Assembly (NCBI RefSeq): GCF_010731715.1
Contig: NZ_AP022587.1
Location: 4,030,001 to 4,094,000, forward strand
Direction of reading: 5' to 3'
Length of the DNA stretch: 64,000 nt
From: Mycobacterium stomatepiae
GTDB taxonomy: Bacteria; Actinomycetota; Actinomycetes; Mycobacteriales; Mycobacteriaceae
Shown piece after piece: positions 19,834-29,566 of the stretch. Made by a program: the position numbers and the translations under genes. The notes beneath the pieces were generated by a model. It did no database searches and was not told the DNA's origin. It saw nothing but the letters and a program-made list of their open reading frames with translations. How positions within the stretch are numbered: position 1 is the stretch's first letter; every line of letters begins with the position of its first letter.

Positions 19834-21383
19834 CGGCCGCCACCAAGTTGACGATCATCGCCGCCATCTTCGCCGCCGCCCTGATTGGCTGGGCCTTGGG
19901 CGGATACCCCGGTGCCATAGCAGGTTTGGTGATCGGATTCGCCTTCGGCGTGATTCGTTGGCGAGGTCAGCCGATGTGGTCATGGCTGATCCTGTGGCTC
20001 CGGCGCCGTCGGCCGATTGTCTGGACCGAACCGCTCACGGTGGCCAATGACCGGGCCGGCGGCGGTATCCGCTATCAGGACGGCATCGCGGTGGCGGCGG
20101 TCCAGGTGCTCGGAAAACCGCACACCCCAACGTTGTTCACCGGGTCGACCGCGACCTATTCGGACAACTCCTTCGACATCACCGACCTGACGCCGCTGTT
20201 GCATCAGAGCCTCGGCCTCACACTGGATTCACTCAGCGTCGTCACCGCCGGGGCCCGTCGGCGCAGCACCGGTGACTACCCGCGCGTGTACGACACGTTG
20301 ATCGGTACGCCTCCCTACGCCGGCCAGCGCGAAACCTGGCTCATCGTGCGCATCTCGGCTCTCGACAATGTCGAGGCGCTGCGCGCGCGTACCTCGGTCG
20401 GCACCGCGACGCTCGCGGCCGCTCAGCGGATCAGCGCGGCCTTGCGTCAGCACGGTATCCGCGCCAGGGTCGCGACGGCCACCGACATCGTCGAGATGGA
20501 ACGGCGGTTGGGCCGCTCCGCGCTGGACATCTCGAATCGGCGTTGGCGATCGGTGCGTGGCGACAGTGGCTGGTTGACGACCTATTGGTACCGGCCCGGC
20601 GACATTACGTCGGAGAAGCTGGCGGAGGCGTGGTCGGCACGCGTCGACGGAATCGTGCAGAACGTCACGCTGTTCAGCTCCAAAACAGGCCCTGTCACCG
20701 CCACGGCCACTGTGACGGTGCGCAGCGCTCAGCCGCCGACGGCGTCGTTGAGCATGCGGCTGCGGACCTTGCGGGGTGAGCAGGCTCAGGCTGTCGCCAC
20801 CAGCATGTGCGGGCCGTTGCCGCGGCTGCGCGGCATCCATCACGGGGTACTGCACGGCCCGCTGGTCGTCCCGATCGGACCGTCGGGTGTGTTGCTCGGC
20901 AAGGTCGCCGGGGGCAACCGGATGCTGCTGCCGCTCGACGATGCGGGAGATTTCAGCCGGGTGCACATCGCCGCGGAGGACGCGCTGGCCAAGCGGTTCA
21001 TCATCCGCCTGGCCGGTGCCGGCGAGCGGATCACCGTGCACACGCGAAACATGCAGCGGTGGGCCAGTGTTCGGATGCCGGACATTGTGGTGACCGATCA
21101 ACCCAAACCGGTGTCGGGCACCACGGTCAGCGTCGTCGACGGCAGCATGTCGCCCGCGCCGCGACCGAACACACTCATTTCGATCGGAGGGCCCGGCGAA
21201 CCGTACCGGGGGACCGCCAATGTGCTGATCACCCAGACGGGCCCGGCGACGGTCGACGTGATCGCGGCGGACGGTCACCTGCATGCGGTGGAAGTGGAGC
21301 TGTTCCGCGCCGAGAATCGATACGTATCGTCGGAACCGATGGCATTGCGAACCCCTGATCTCGAAGCGGTGGATACACCATGA
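19830..21383 (+). CDS. eccE2: ESX-2 membrane component EccE2
   Basis: This 517-residue protein begins with two adjacent membrane helices (KLTIIAAIFAAALIGWALGG and GAIAGLVIGFAFGVI) followed by a large soluble domain, the architecture of EccE. It starts at the ATG overlapping the mycP2 stop (ATGA) and ends overlapping the eccA2 start in the same way. EccE lies at the periphery of the ESX membrane complex. Confidence 0.86.
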   Translation: MTAATKLTIIAAIFAAALIGWALGGYPGAIAGLVIGFAFGVIRWRGQPMWSWLILWLRRRRPIVWTEPLTVANDRAGGGIRYQDGIAVAAVQVLGKPHTPTLFTGSTATYSDNSFDITDLTPLLHQSLGLTLDSLSVVTAGARRRSTGDYPRVYDTLIGTPPYAGQRETWLIVRISALDNVEALRARTSVGTATLAAAQRISAALRQHGIRARVATATDIVEMERRLGRSALDISNRRWRSVRGDSGWLTTYWYRPGDITSEKLAEAWSARVDGIVQNVTLFSSKTGPVTATATVTVRSAQPPTASLSMRLRTLRGEQAQAVATSMCGPLPRLRGIHHGVLHGPLVVPIGPSGVLLGKVAGGNRMLLPLDDAGDFSRVHIAAEDALAKRFIIRLAGAGERITVHTRNMQRWASVRMPDIVVTDQPKPVSGTTVSVVDGSMSPAPRPNTLISIGGPGEPYRGTANVLITQTGPATVDVIAADGHLHAVEVELFRAENRYVSSEPMALRTPDLEAVDTP

Positions 21384-23230
21384 CCAGCAGCACGACGCCG
21401 GCCGCCGCGCGCAAGTATTTCGACGCGGCGATGGCGGTGCTCGACAGCGACGTCACCGCGGCCGCGGCCCGGTTTCGGGAGGCAACCGAAATCGACCCGT
21501 CGATGGCGGATGCTTGGCTGGGCCGGATCGCGGCCGGCGACGAGGCGTTGTCGACCGTCGAACAGCTCTACAACTACGGCAGCCGGCTGCACCGGGAGAC
21601 CAGCCGGATCGGCGCGCGCCTGTCAGCGCCGATCAAAGCCGGTCCGTATCTCTCGATTTCGGTGACCGAGGCCTCGCATGCCGGCCTCGCGCTGGCGAGC
21701 GCCCTGATCGACGATCGTCAATACGAGAAAGCCGAAGCGCTGCTTGGGGATTCGACGCTGCTGGACACGTGGGAGAATCACCAGTGGAAGCAGTACATCG
21801 AGTCCTACCTGATGTTCGCCACCCAACGATGGCCGGACGTCATCGCGGTGGCCGCGGCCATCTTGCCGCCGCAGGCCATCATCATGTCGGCCGTCACCGC
21901 GGCCACCTGCACCCTGGCGGCGCACGCCGCGGCACACCTCGGCCAGGCGCGGGTTGCGCTGGAATGGACCGACCGTGTCGAGCTGCGCTCCGGGTTCGGT
22001 GGCCCGACCGAGACGCGTCGTCAACACCTCGAAACCGCCGTCACCGCAGTCGATCCCACCGACTTCCCGCTGATCGCCGCCGACCTCGCCTATGTCCGCG
22101 GAATGGCACATCGTCAACTCGGCGAGGAGCCCAAGGCGCAGATCTGGCTGTCCAAGGCCACGATCAACGGGGCATTGATCGAGCCCGCCAAGCAAGCGCT
22201 GGCCGATCCCGCGTTACAGCTGGTCGTCACCGACGAGGACGCGATCAGTTCGCGGACCAACAAATGGGATGTGACGACCGAACTGTCGGAGCAACAGCGA
22301 CAGGAGGAGGAGAACCAGGAGCGGCGCACCGAACTCCTGCAAGAGGGACGCGCGCTGCTCGACAACCAGGTCGGACTGGCCGACGTCAAACGCGCGGTCG
22401 CCGAACTCGAAGACCAGATCGAGGTTCGCGCGCTGCGCCTGGCGGCGGGGCTGCCGGTGGCCAACCAGACCAACCACATGCTGCTGGTAGGCCCGCCGGG
22501 CACCGGTAAGACCACCACCGCCGAGGCGCTGGGAAAGATCTACGCCGGGCTGGGCATCGTGCGGCATCCGGAGATCGTCGAAGTCAAGCGAGCCGATTTC
22601 TGCGGGGAGCACATCGGCGCATCAGGACCCAAGACCAACGAGCTGATCGACCGGTCGCTGGGCCGCATCCTGTTCATGGACGAGTTCTATTCGCTGGTGG
22701 AACGCCACCAGGACGGGCGCCCGGACATGATCGGCATGGAGGCGGTCAACCAGCTGCTGGTCGCGCTCGAGGTACACCGGTTCGACTTCTGTTTCATCGG
22801 CGCGGGATACGAGAAGGAAGTCGACGAATTCCTCACCGTGAACCCGGGTCTGGCGGGCCGCTTCAACCGCAAATTGCGGTTCGAGTCGTACACGCCCGAC
22901 GAGCTGGTGGAAATCGCCGTCCGCTACGGCAAACCCCGTGCCACGGTGCTCGATCCCGCCACCGCCGAGGCGCTGAAGGCCGCCTGCGCGACGTTGCGCG
23001 GCTACCGCGCACCCGATGGTGCGCACGGCATCGACGTCATGCATAACGGTCGGTTCGCGCGCAATGTCGTCGAGCGCGCGGAGCGGCTGCGGGACTCGCG
23101 GGTGGCCGCACAGCATCGCGTCGACAAAGGGTCGGTGACGGTGGAGGATCTGCAAACGCTTCGCACCCAGGACGTCGTTGCGGCGGTCAAGGACGCGTGC
23201 GCGGAAAAGCATGTGCCGATAGTGCTTTGA
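21380..23230 (+). CDS. eccA2: ESX-2 AAA+ ATPase EccA2
   Basis: This 616-residue protein has an N-terminal TPR-like region (about 1-290) and a C-terminal CbbX-type AAA+ domain with Walker A VGPPGTGKTTTAEAL, Walker B ILFMDEFYS and a sensor region near NPGLAGRFNRKL. EccA proteins are cytosolic and act on EspG-bound PE-PPE substrates. The gene is intact, unlike eccA1 in this window, and closes the ESX-2 gene series. A 156-base gap with a promoter-like site separates it from mycP1. Confidence 0.9.
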   Translation: MTSSTTPAAARKYFDAAMAVLDSDVTAAAARFREATEIDPSMADAWLGRIAAGDEALSTVEQLYNYGSRLHRETSRIGARLSAPIKAGPYLSISVTEASHAGLALASALIDDRQYEKAEALLGDSTLLDTWENHQWKQYIESYLMFATQRWPDVIAVAAAILPPQAIIMSAVTAATCTLAAHAAAHLGQARVALEWTDRVELRSGFGGPTETRRQHLETAVTAVDPTDFPLIAADLAYVRGMAHRQLGEEPKAQIWLSKATINGALIEPAKQALADPALQLVVTDEDAISSRTNKWDVTTELSEQQRQEEENQERRTELLQEGRALLDNQVGLADVKRAVAELEDQIEVRALRLAAGLPVANQTNHMLLVGPPGTGKTTTAEALGKIYAGLGIVRHPEIVEVKRADFCGEHIGASGPKTNELIDRSLGRILFMDEFYSLVERHQDGRPDMIGMEAVNQLLVALEVHRFDFCFIGAGYEKEVDEFLTVNPGLAGRFNRKLRFESYTPDELVEIAVRYGKPRATVLDPATAEALKAACATLRGYRAPDGAHGIDVMHNGRFARNVVERAERLRDSRVAAQHRVDKGSVTVEDLQTLRTQDVVAAVKDACAEKHVPIVL

Positions 23231-23293
23231 CCAGGCGCTAACCGCTCGCGGATTAGCTCGGGCGCCCCGGCGGGCAGCGTTGCAGGAAACGCG

Positions 23294-23321
23294 TTGTCCC
23301 CGCAGCCGGAAAGCTTAAGAT
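23294..23321 (+). promoter_or_regulatory. Candidate promoter of the mycP1-eccE1-espL unit
   Basis: TTGTCC at 23294-23299 and TAAGAT at 23316-23321 are 16 bases apart and match a mycobacterial SigA-type promoter. The site lies about 65 bases before mycP1, in the only gap between the ESX-2 and ESX-1 gene series. Confidence 0.45.
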
Positions 23322-23386
23322 GCACGCAGGCCCGCGACCGGGGTCGTGCGGTGGCGAACAAGGGCTGATGAATGGAGCGTCCGGCG

Positions 23387-24733
23387 GTGCACCGCATCTT
23401 CCTGATCACGGCGGCATTCACGCTAGCCGTGGTCAGTGCGCCTCCCGCCGTGGCGGTAGCGCCACCGCTGATCGACTCGACGGCGGTTCCGCCCGATGTG
23501 ACGGGTCCCGATCAGCCGCTCGAGCAGAAGCGTGTCTGCAAGGCGCCGTTGTCGCTGCCGGGCACCAATTTCCACGATCCCCCGTGGCCGAACACCTACC
23601 TCGGTATCACCCAGGCTCAGAAATTCGCGACCGGCGCGGGCATCACCGTGGCCGTGATCGATACCGGGCTGGACGCCTCACCACGGGTCCCCGCGGAGCC
23701 GGGGGGCGACTTCGTCGTCAAGGACGGCAACGGGCTCTCCGACTGTGATTCGCACGGCACGCTCACCGCATCCATCATCGCCGGGCGGCCCGCGCTGACC
23801 GACGGATTCGTCGGTGTCGCGCCCGACGCGCGGTTGGTATCGGTGCGGCAGACCTCGGAGGCCTTCGAGCCGAACGATTCCCAACCCGACTCGGGCGACC
23901 CGAACGCCACGCCGGCAGCGGGCTCGGTCCGCAGCCTGGCCCGTGCGGTGGTGCACGCCGCGAACCTGGGCGCCGGCGTGATCAACATCAGCGAGGCGGC
24001 CTGCTTCAAGGCCAAAAAGCAGGTCGACGAGACGACCTTGGGTGGCGCGCTCAACTACGCGGTCAACGTCAAGGGTGCTGTGGTCGTCGTCGCGGCCGGC
24101 AACATCGGTGGGGATTGCCAACAGAATCCACCGCCCGACGCATCCATTCCCTCCGATCCCCGTGGCTGGCAAGGGGTTCAGACGATCGTCACTCCGGCGT
24201 GGTACGCACCGCTCGTGCTGACCGTCGGCGGAGTCGGGCAAAACGGGGCACCGAGTGAGTTCTCGATGCACGGACCATGGGTGAGCGTGGCCGCGGCCGC
24301 CGACAATGTGATTGCCCTCGGCCCCGGCGGCGACCCGGTGGATGCGTTGTCAGGCAAGGAGGGTCCGGTGCCGATCGCCGGAACCTCGTTCGCCGCGGCC
24401 TACGTATCCGGCCTGGCGGCGCTGGTGCGACAGAAATTCCCCGACCTGACGCCGGCCCAGATCATGCACCGGATCATCGCGACCGCGCGTCACCCCGGAG
24501 GGGGCGTCGACGACGCAGTCGGCGCGGGCATTGTCGACGGCGTTGCGGCGCTCACCTGGGACGTCCCCAATGGCCCACCGACACCGCTGGATCCGGTCAA
24601 AGCGCTCCAAGCCCCGGTGCCGGTGCCGAGCCCCGATCACGGGCCGATCGATGCTGTGACGATGGGGGTCATGAGTCTGATCGTCGCGCTGGGATTGGCC
24701 GCACTGGTCGGGCGAGCCTTGAAACGGCGCTGA
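23387..24733 (+). CDS. mycP1: ESX-1 mycosin protease MycP1
   Basis: This subtilisin-family protease of about 448 residues has a signal peptide (HRIFLITAAFTLAVV), catalytic Asp near 92 (AVIDTGLD), His near 123 (DSHGT) and Ser near 334 (AGTSFAAAY), and a C-terminal membrane helix ending in basic residues. The GTG at 23387 (MHRIFLI) is chosen because it matches the M. tuberculosis start; an ATG at 23372 is in frame. MycP1 cleaves EspB and is needed structurally for ESX-1 secretion. Its substrate EspB is encoded about 9.5 kb downstream, beyond the glycan insertion. Confidence 0.92.
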   Translation: MHRIFLITAAFTLAVVSAPPAVAVAPPLIDSTAVPPDVTGPDQPLEQKRVCKAPLSLPGTNFHDPPWPNTYLGITQAQKFATGAGITVAVIDTGLDASPRVPAEPGGDFVVKDGNGLSDCDSHGTLTASIIAGRPALTDGFVGVAPDARLVSVRQTSEAFEPNDSQPDSGDPNATPAAGSVRSLARAVVHAANLGAGVINISEAACFKAKKQVDETTLGGALNYAVNVKGAVVVVAAGNIGGDCQQNPPPDASIPSDPRGWQGVQTIVTPAWYAPLVLTVGGVGQNGAPSEFSMHGPWVSVAAAADNVIALGPGGDPVDALSGKEGPVPIAGTSFAAAYVSGLAALVRQKFPDLTPAQIMHRIIATARHPGGGVDDAVGAGIVDGVAALTWDVPNGPPTPLDPVKALQAPVPVPSPDHGPIDAVTMGVMSLIVALGLAALVGRALKRR

Positions 24734-24741
24734 CGAACCTC

Positions 24742-26142
24742 ATGCGATCACTACGACTCCGGTTCAGCAGCGGTCACGCGATATGGGTGGCCGCACTGGC
24801 GCCGCTGTGCATTCTGCTGTTCATGGGCACCCACTACCAGTGGGCCGGCCCGACACTGGTGGCGGTCGGTGTCGTGGTCGCGACGGTCACGTTCCACGGC
24901 CGGCGCCTCACCGGTTGGGTGGTGGCCATGCTCGCGTGGTTGCTGCGGCACCGCAGGTCGCCCGAACTTCCCTCGGAGCCCGAGGTCGGTGCGACCGTCT
25001 TGCCCGGAGACCACGTGGCCGTGCGCTGGCAAGGCGAGCATCTGGTCGCGGTCATCGACCTCATTCCGCGGCCGTTCACGCCGACGGTCGTCGTCGATGG
25101 AAAGGCCAACACCGACGACGTGGTGGACACTCGGCTGCTCGAGCAACTACTCGCGGTGCACGGTCCCGACTTGGAGGCAGACGTCGTGTCGGCCGGGTTC
25201 CGGGTCGGCAAGACGGCATCCCCCGAGGCGCGCAGCCCGTATCAGGAAGTGATCGGCAGTGATCCGGCGCCGGCCTACCGCCGGACCTGGATCGTGATGC
25301 GCGCCGATCCACTGCGCGCTCAGGCGTCCGCCCGGCGGCGCGATGAGGGAGCAGCGGGGATCGCGCGCTACCTGGTGGCGTCGACCACCCGGATCGCCGA
25401 CCGGCTGGCGAGCCATGGCCTGGATACCGAATTAGCACGCAGCTTTGACGATTTCGACCATGCCACCGAGATCAGCTTCGTGCGGGAGAAGTGGTCAAAG
25501 ATCAAGGGGCAGGACAACTTCACGGCCGCCTACGTAGCGCCCGGCGGCCCCGATGTGTGGTGGTCGGCGCCGGCCGATCACACCATCACCCGGACCCGCA
25601 TCGTTCCTGGGGAGTCACCGCGGTCCACGGTGCTTTTGACCACAGCGAACAGCCCGAAAAGGCCGCGCGGGTTTTCGCGGGTCTCCGGCGGCCAGCGTGC
25701 CGCGCTGCAAGGCCAGACCGTCGTCTCCGGTCGGCACTGGCAGTTGCCGATCGGGTCGGCGGGTGTGCTGGTGGGCGAAACGGCGAGCAAGTATCCGGTC
25801 TATATGCCGTTCGACGATGTCGACGCGAGCATCAGCCTGGGTGATGCCCGCGCCTTCATGCAGTTCGCCGTCCGTGCGGCGGCCGCGGGTGGAATCGTCA
25901 CGCTCGCAGCGCATTTCCAGGAATTCGCCGACCTGATCGGCGCGGAGGTCGGGCCGGAGTCGAAGGTGGCGTGGCCGCAGGCAACGACTTATCTGGGCCG
26001 GCATAGCGGCGTGGACCGGGTGATCCTGCGTAACAATGTGATCAGCACGCCGCGGCACCGCCAATTGCCGATCCATCCGGTTTCACAGCGCGACGAAAGT
26101 CGGTATCTGACTACACTTCCGGGTCGACGAGACGGCTCCTGA
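24742..26142 (+). CDS. eccE1: ESX-1 membrane component EccE1
   Basis: This 466-residue protein matches EccE1 (Rv3882c) end to end. Two N-terminal helices (HAIWVAALAPLCILLFMG and GPTLVAVGVVVATVTF) are followed by a conserved soluble domain with IDLIPRPFTPTVVVDG and GSAGVLVGETASKYPVYMPF. It starts eight bases after mycP1. In M. tuberculosis espB follows; here espL does. Confidence 0.92.
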   Translation: MRSLRLRFSSGHAIWVAALAPLCILLFMGTHYQWAGPTLVAVGVVVATVTFHGRRLTGWVVAMLAWLLRHRRSPELPSEPEVGATVLPGDHVAVRWQGEHLVAVIDLIPRPFTPTVVVDGKANTDDVVDTRLLEQLLAVHGPDLEADVVSAGFRVGKTASPEARSPYQEVIGSDPAPAYRRTWIVMRADPLRAQASARRRDEGAAGIARYLVASTTRIADRLASHGLDTELARSFDDFDHATEISFVREKWSKIKGQDNFTAAYVAPGGPDVWWSAPADHTITRTRIVPGESPRSTVLLTTANSPKRPRGFSRVSGGQRAALQGQTVVSGRHWQLPIGSAGVLVGETASKYPVYMPFDDVDASISLGDARAFMQFAVRAAAAGGIVTLAAHFQEFADLIGAEVGPESKVAWPQATTYLGRHSGVDRVILRNNVISTPRHRQLPIHPVSQRDESRYLTTLPGRRDGS

Positions 26143-26287
26143 CGTCTGAGCCGGGGGAGCTTGGATGCCAGATGAACAAGGATTTAACTGTCTCCGGGGT
26201 ACGATGCGCCGCCTTACACTAAGAGTCTGCGTGGCCGAGGCACTCGCCCAGGTAGGCCGCTATCCCCGACGCGAAGGATGAATCGAC

Positions 26288-26635
26288 GTGCAACCACGAG
26301 AGCACCCGCAGGCCACTGCGGTCATGGACGAGTTCAAAAAGTTCAGCGACGTCCTCGAGGGCGCCTTGAAGCAGAGGGGTACCGGCTCGTTCACCGCCAC
26401 GGACGACTCGGAGACGGTCGAGGTGGTCATCAACGGTGACATGTGCGTGACGCAGCTGCACATCGAGGATGGCCTGCTGCGGCTGGGCGCGGAAACGGTG
26501 CAGGAGCGCATCAACGAGGCGCTGATCAGGGCGACCGCCGAGGCGTCGGCGAGCATCGAAGCCAGCCAGGTGGAGACCTTCGAAAAGCTGACCCAGATCG
26601 TCGATTCGCTGCAGAAGATCGCCGGGGAGGCCTAG
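26288..26635 (+). CDS. espL: ESX-1 associated protein EspL
   Basis: This 115-residue protein is the same length as EspL (Rv3880c) and shares its core (ATDDSETVEVVINGD, IEDGLLRLGAETVQERINEA). The fold is YbaB/EbfC-like, with a beta sheet between two helices. EspL is cytosolic and stabilises several Esp proteins in M. tuberculosis. The GTG at 26288 follows ribosome site GAAGGA. In M. tuberculosis espL lies between espB and espK; here it directly follows eccE1 and is cut off from espB by the glycan cluster. Confidence 0.82.
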   Translation: MQPREHPQATAVMDEFKKFSDVLEGALKQRGTGSFTATDDSETVEVVINGDMCVTQLHIEDGLLRLGAETVQERINEALIRATAEASASIEASQVETFEKLTQIVDSLQKIAGEA

Positions 26636-26690
26636 GTCGAAGGGCATTCTGCTGCGGGCCAGGCCACCGTTCAGGGGATACGGTCGACCG

Positions 26691-27476
26691 GTGCAGCTGT
26701 TCGTCGTGGGGCCGCCGAGGTCCGGGTTGACGATCGTCACCCAGGTCCTCAACCACCATCACGACATCGAGATCTTCGACGAGATCGATCTGATCGACAT
26801 CGCTCGGTCCGGCGAGTCGGTCGTCGGGACTTTGGCGGCCTTCCTACTCGAACGCGGGGTGTACCACGACTACCGTCGGTCCGCACGGGAAACGGCGGAC
26901 CCAGCCCGGGCTCTACGGGCGGTCATGACCGAAATCGCCAGCCCCTGCACGATCTGGGGCGAGAAAAATCCAAGGTATGCAATGCGGCTCGAGATGCTCC
27001 GGCGATGCTTTCCCGAGGCGGCGGTGCTGTTCGTGCTGCGCGACCCTCGCGAGGTGGTGAACTCTTGCCTGCTGCACCGGGATTCGCCCCTGCGTACCGA
27101 TTTGGATTTCTGGATCAAGAACACCGTGGCCGAAGCGCTCGCACTTGTCGAGAGCTGCCTGGACTCGATCAAGACCGACGACGCCGAGCTGGTTGTGCTG
27201 CGCTTCGAAGCCTTCGCTGCCCAGCCGAGGCAGACGCTCGACGCCGCCCTGCGGCGTTGGGGCCTGAGCTTTGCCGATGCCGCCGCCGCGTTGGCCCATC
27301 GCGCCCCGGAGACGGTCGGCGACAACCAGTTCTACCGTGGCGGCATCACGCTGCCGTGGAAGGCCGGCAACCTCGCGCCGCTGCATCACGCGTCCTCGGC
27401 GCGGGTCCGCATCGACGCCGACGATCCGGCTTGGTCCCAGGTCGATGCGCTGGCGCAGCGCTTCGGTTACAACTGA
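26691..27476 (+). CDS. P-loop sulfotransferase family protein
   Basis: This 261-residue protein has a PAPS-binding loop at its N-terminus (VVGPPRSGLTIV, residues 5-16) and the second PAPS motif VLRDPREVVNSC near residue 116, typical of the sulfotransferase superfamily. The fold and motifs support transfer of sulfate from PAPS to an alcohol; the acceptor is unknown. It lies 55 bases after espL in the same direction and 13 bases before the first GT9 gene, so it could be cotranscribed with ESX-1 genes. Start GTG at 26691. No counterpart is known in the M. tuberculosis ESX-1 locus. Confidence 0.75.
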   Translation: MQLFVVGPPRSGLTIVTQVLNHHHDIEIFDEIDLIDIARSGESVVGTLAAFLLERGVYHDYRRSARETADPARALRAVMTEIASPCTIWGEKNPRYAMRLEMLRRCFPEAAVLFVLRDPREVVNSCLLHRDSPLRTDLDFWIKNTVAEALALVESCLDSIKTDDAELVVLRFEAFAAQPRQTLDAALRRWGLSFADAAAALAHRAPETVGDNQFYRGGITLPWKAGNLAPLHHASSARVRIDADDPAWSQVDALAQRFGYN

Positions 27477-27489
27477 GCAGGTTCTCGCA

Positions 27490-28499
27490 ATGACGCTAAG
27501 CCATCTACTGCAGGCGGAAAGACCCGCGTTTTGCTTCGTCACCAATGTCGGTGATGCCGTGCTGTCGCTGCCCACCCTGCGTGCTCTAGGCGAAATATTC
27601 AGCAGCCCAATCACATTGATCTGCCCCAAGGCCGCATTCGACCTGTGCTTCCGGGAGGTGAGTTCGCGGCTGGTCGACGTCACTGGGCTGCCCCTGACGG
27701 GCCCACCGCCATTGCCGGGAGGCCCGGAGCGCCCCCCGATTACGACGCTCTGGCCTCGGAGATCGGGCCCGTCGACGTCTTCATCGACACACTGCCGTGG
27801 AGTTCGCTGTCCAGCGTTGTCATTCAGCCGCTTTTGCAACGGCTGAGGTCCGCGACGAGCATCGGCTTCACCACCGGCCACGACATCGTGATCCCCAAGG
27901 GGGACTGTCACCACGCGGACCTCACCTTCAAGTTGGCCCAGTTTTTCGATCCGTCGCTGCGCATCGAACGCTACGCCCGGCCGGTACCCATACCCGCCGA
28001 CGTGCACGAGCAGGCCCGATCGATTCGGGCCGCCGTCCCCGTCGGCGCCAAAGTACTCGTCGTGCATGCCGACAGTAATTGGATAGAAAAACGTTGGCCG
28101 GTAACCAGATTCATCGATCTGCTGGACCGCTTCTTGGCGCGCCACCACGACTTCGTGGCCTGGGTGGTCGGGATGGGATACGAGGAACTCAACGTCGCGC
28201 GACATGGCGACCGGGTCTTCGCACAGCTCGGGCTGCCACTCGATCTCACGACGGGATTGGTCGCCACCGCGGACCTGTTCGTGGGAATCGATTCCAGCAT
28301 GTTGCACGCCGCGGATTTGGCGCGGGTGCCTGGCGTCGGACTTTTCGGCCCCACCAGCGCGGCGGAATGGGGATTCAGGTTCGCGCCACACCGGCACGTC
28401 GATATGAGTGCAATGGCCGATATCAGCGTGGAAGCGGTGCTCGATGCGCTGGAAGCGCTTGCCGACGCGGGGGTGCGCGGCGACGGCCCGGCCGTTTAA
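27490..28499 (+). pseudogene. Family-9 glycosyltransferase (first copy), frame-broken
   Basis: This is a GT9 (heptosyltransferase-like) protein of about 336 residues when restored. It has the N-terminal motif VGDAVLSLPTLRAL, the nucleotide-sugar region GIDSSMLHAADLARVPG and the motif LFGPTSAAEWGF. It is a close paralogue of the next gene. The frame is lost by one base at a C6 tract (27732-27737). A seventh C restores PPDYDALASEIG, which matches DYDDLVSDIG in the paralogue. As written, the first frame stops at 27846. This may be a sequencing error. Classical GT9 enzymes add heptose to lipopolysaccharide core; mycobacteria have no lipopolysaccharide, so donor and acceptor must differ. Confidence 0.8.
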
Positions 28500-28522
28500 G
28501 CTCTCGCTGGAGGTTGGTCGGG

Positions 28523-29566
28523 TTGAGCGAAATTACGGTGCTGCAGGGCGGCCGCACGTCAACCGTCGATCGTGACGTGCTCGCCGGCCTGCTGCGGGCG
28601 CGCAACCCGGCGGTGTATTTCTCCACCCTGATCGGGGACTCGATCCTGACGCTGCCCACAATGCGCGCGCTGGCCGAAATGTTCACCGTCCCAATCACCT
28701 TAATCTGCCCCAAGAATGCTTTCGACCTGTGCTTCCATGCGATCAGCCCGCGTCTGATCGACATCACCGGCGTCGCCCCGGGCGGGCCGCCGATCGGGCG
28801 GGAGGCAAGCCGGACCCTGGACTACGACGATCTGGTGTCCGACATCGGTGCCGTCGACGTCTTTATCAACGCCATCCCGTGGGACATCCCGTCGAACATC
28901 TTCATCCGGCCGCTGTGGCGGCGCCTGTCTCCTACCACGAGTATCGGATTCCCGACCGACGACGGCTACGACATCATCATCCCGCGCGACCTGCCGCACT
29001 CGGCCGATCTGACATTCAAATTGGCCCGGCTCTTCGACCCGACACTGCGGCTCGAAAGTTACTCGCAGCCGGTGCCTCTCACGGCATCCGTGCGAGACGA
29101 AGCCCGGTCCATCCGCGCCGCCGTACCCGCCGGCATCAAGGTTCTGGTGGTGCACGCCGATGCCGGATGGACAGAGAAGCGCTGGCCCGCAACCAGATTC
29201 ATCGACGTGCTGGACCGCTTTCTGTCGCGCCACCGCGACTTCGTGGCCTGGGTGGTCGGGATGGGCGACGAGGAGCTCAACGTGGGGCGTGAGCGCGATC
29301 GGGTCTTTCCCTATCTCGGGCTGCCTCTCGACCTCGCGATGGGCATGGTCGCCAACGCGGACCTGTTCCTCGGCGTCGACTCCGCCATGCTGCACGCCGC
29401 CGATCTGGCGCGGGTGCCCGGTATCGGCCTGTTCGGGCCGACCCGCCCCGAGCTGTGGGGGTTCCGATTCGGGCCGCACCGCCACGTCGAGCGGAAGGCC
29501 ATGACGGACATAACCGTCGACGAAGTGCTCGATGCAATGGAAGAGGTTGTCGCAGAGCATGTCTGA
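28523..29566 (+). CDS. Family-9 glycosyltransferase (second copy)
   Basis: This intact 347-residue GT9 protein has GDSILTLPTMRALAEMF near its start, KLARLFDPTLRLESY in the linker, GVDSAMLHAADLARVPG and LFGPTRPELWGFRFGP, the usual family-9 acceptor and donor regions. The TTG at 28523 is chosen because the ribosome site CTGGAGG lies ten bases upstream. It overlaps the DUF4254 gene by eight bases. Together with the first copy it looks like a recent tandem duplication, perhaps adding two successive sugars. Substrates are unknown. Confidence 0.82.
   Translation: MSEITVLQGGRTSTVDRDVLAGLLRARNPAVYFSTLIGDSILTLPTMRALAEMFTVPITLICPKNAFDLCFHAISPRLIDITGVAPGGPPIGREASRTLDYDDLVSDIGAVDVFINAIPWDIPSNIFIRPLWRRLSPTTSIGFPTDDGYDIIIPRDLPHSADLTFKLARLFDPTLRLESYSQPVPLTASVRDEARSIRAAVPAGIKVLVVHADAGWTEKRWPATRFIDVLDRFLSRHRDFVAWVVGMGDEELNVGRERDRVFPYLGLPLDLAMGMVANADLFLGVDSAMLHAADLARVPGIGLFGPTRPELWGFRFGPHRHVERKAMTDITVDEVLDAMEEVVAEHV

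Noticed and set aside
26913..28397. A 494-codon minus-strand frame across the sulfotransferase and first GT9 gene
   Set aside because: The plus strand carries recognisable motifs of two enzyme families; the minus frame has none.
27490..29566. Long direct repeat as a mobile element
   Set aside because: The similarity reflects two paralogous GT9 genes; there is no transposase and no terminal inverted repeats.
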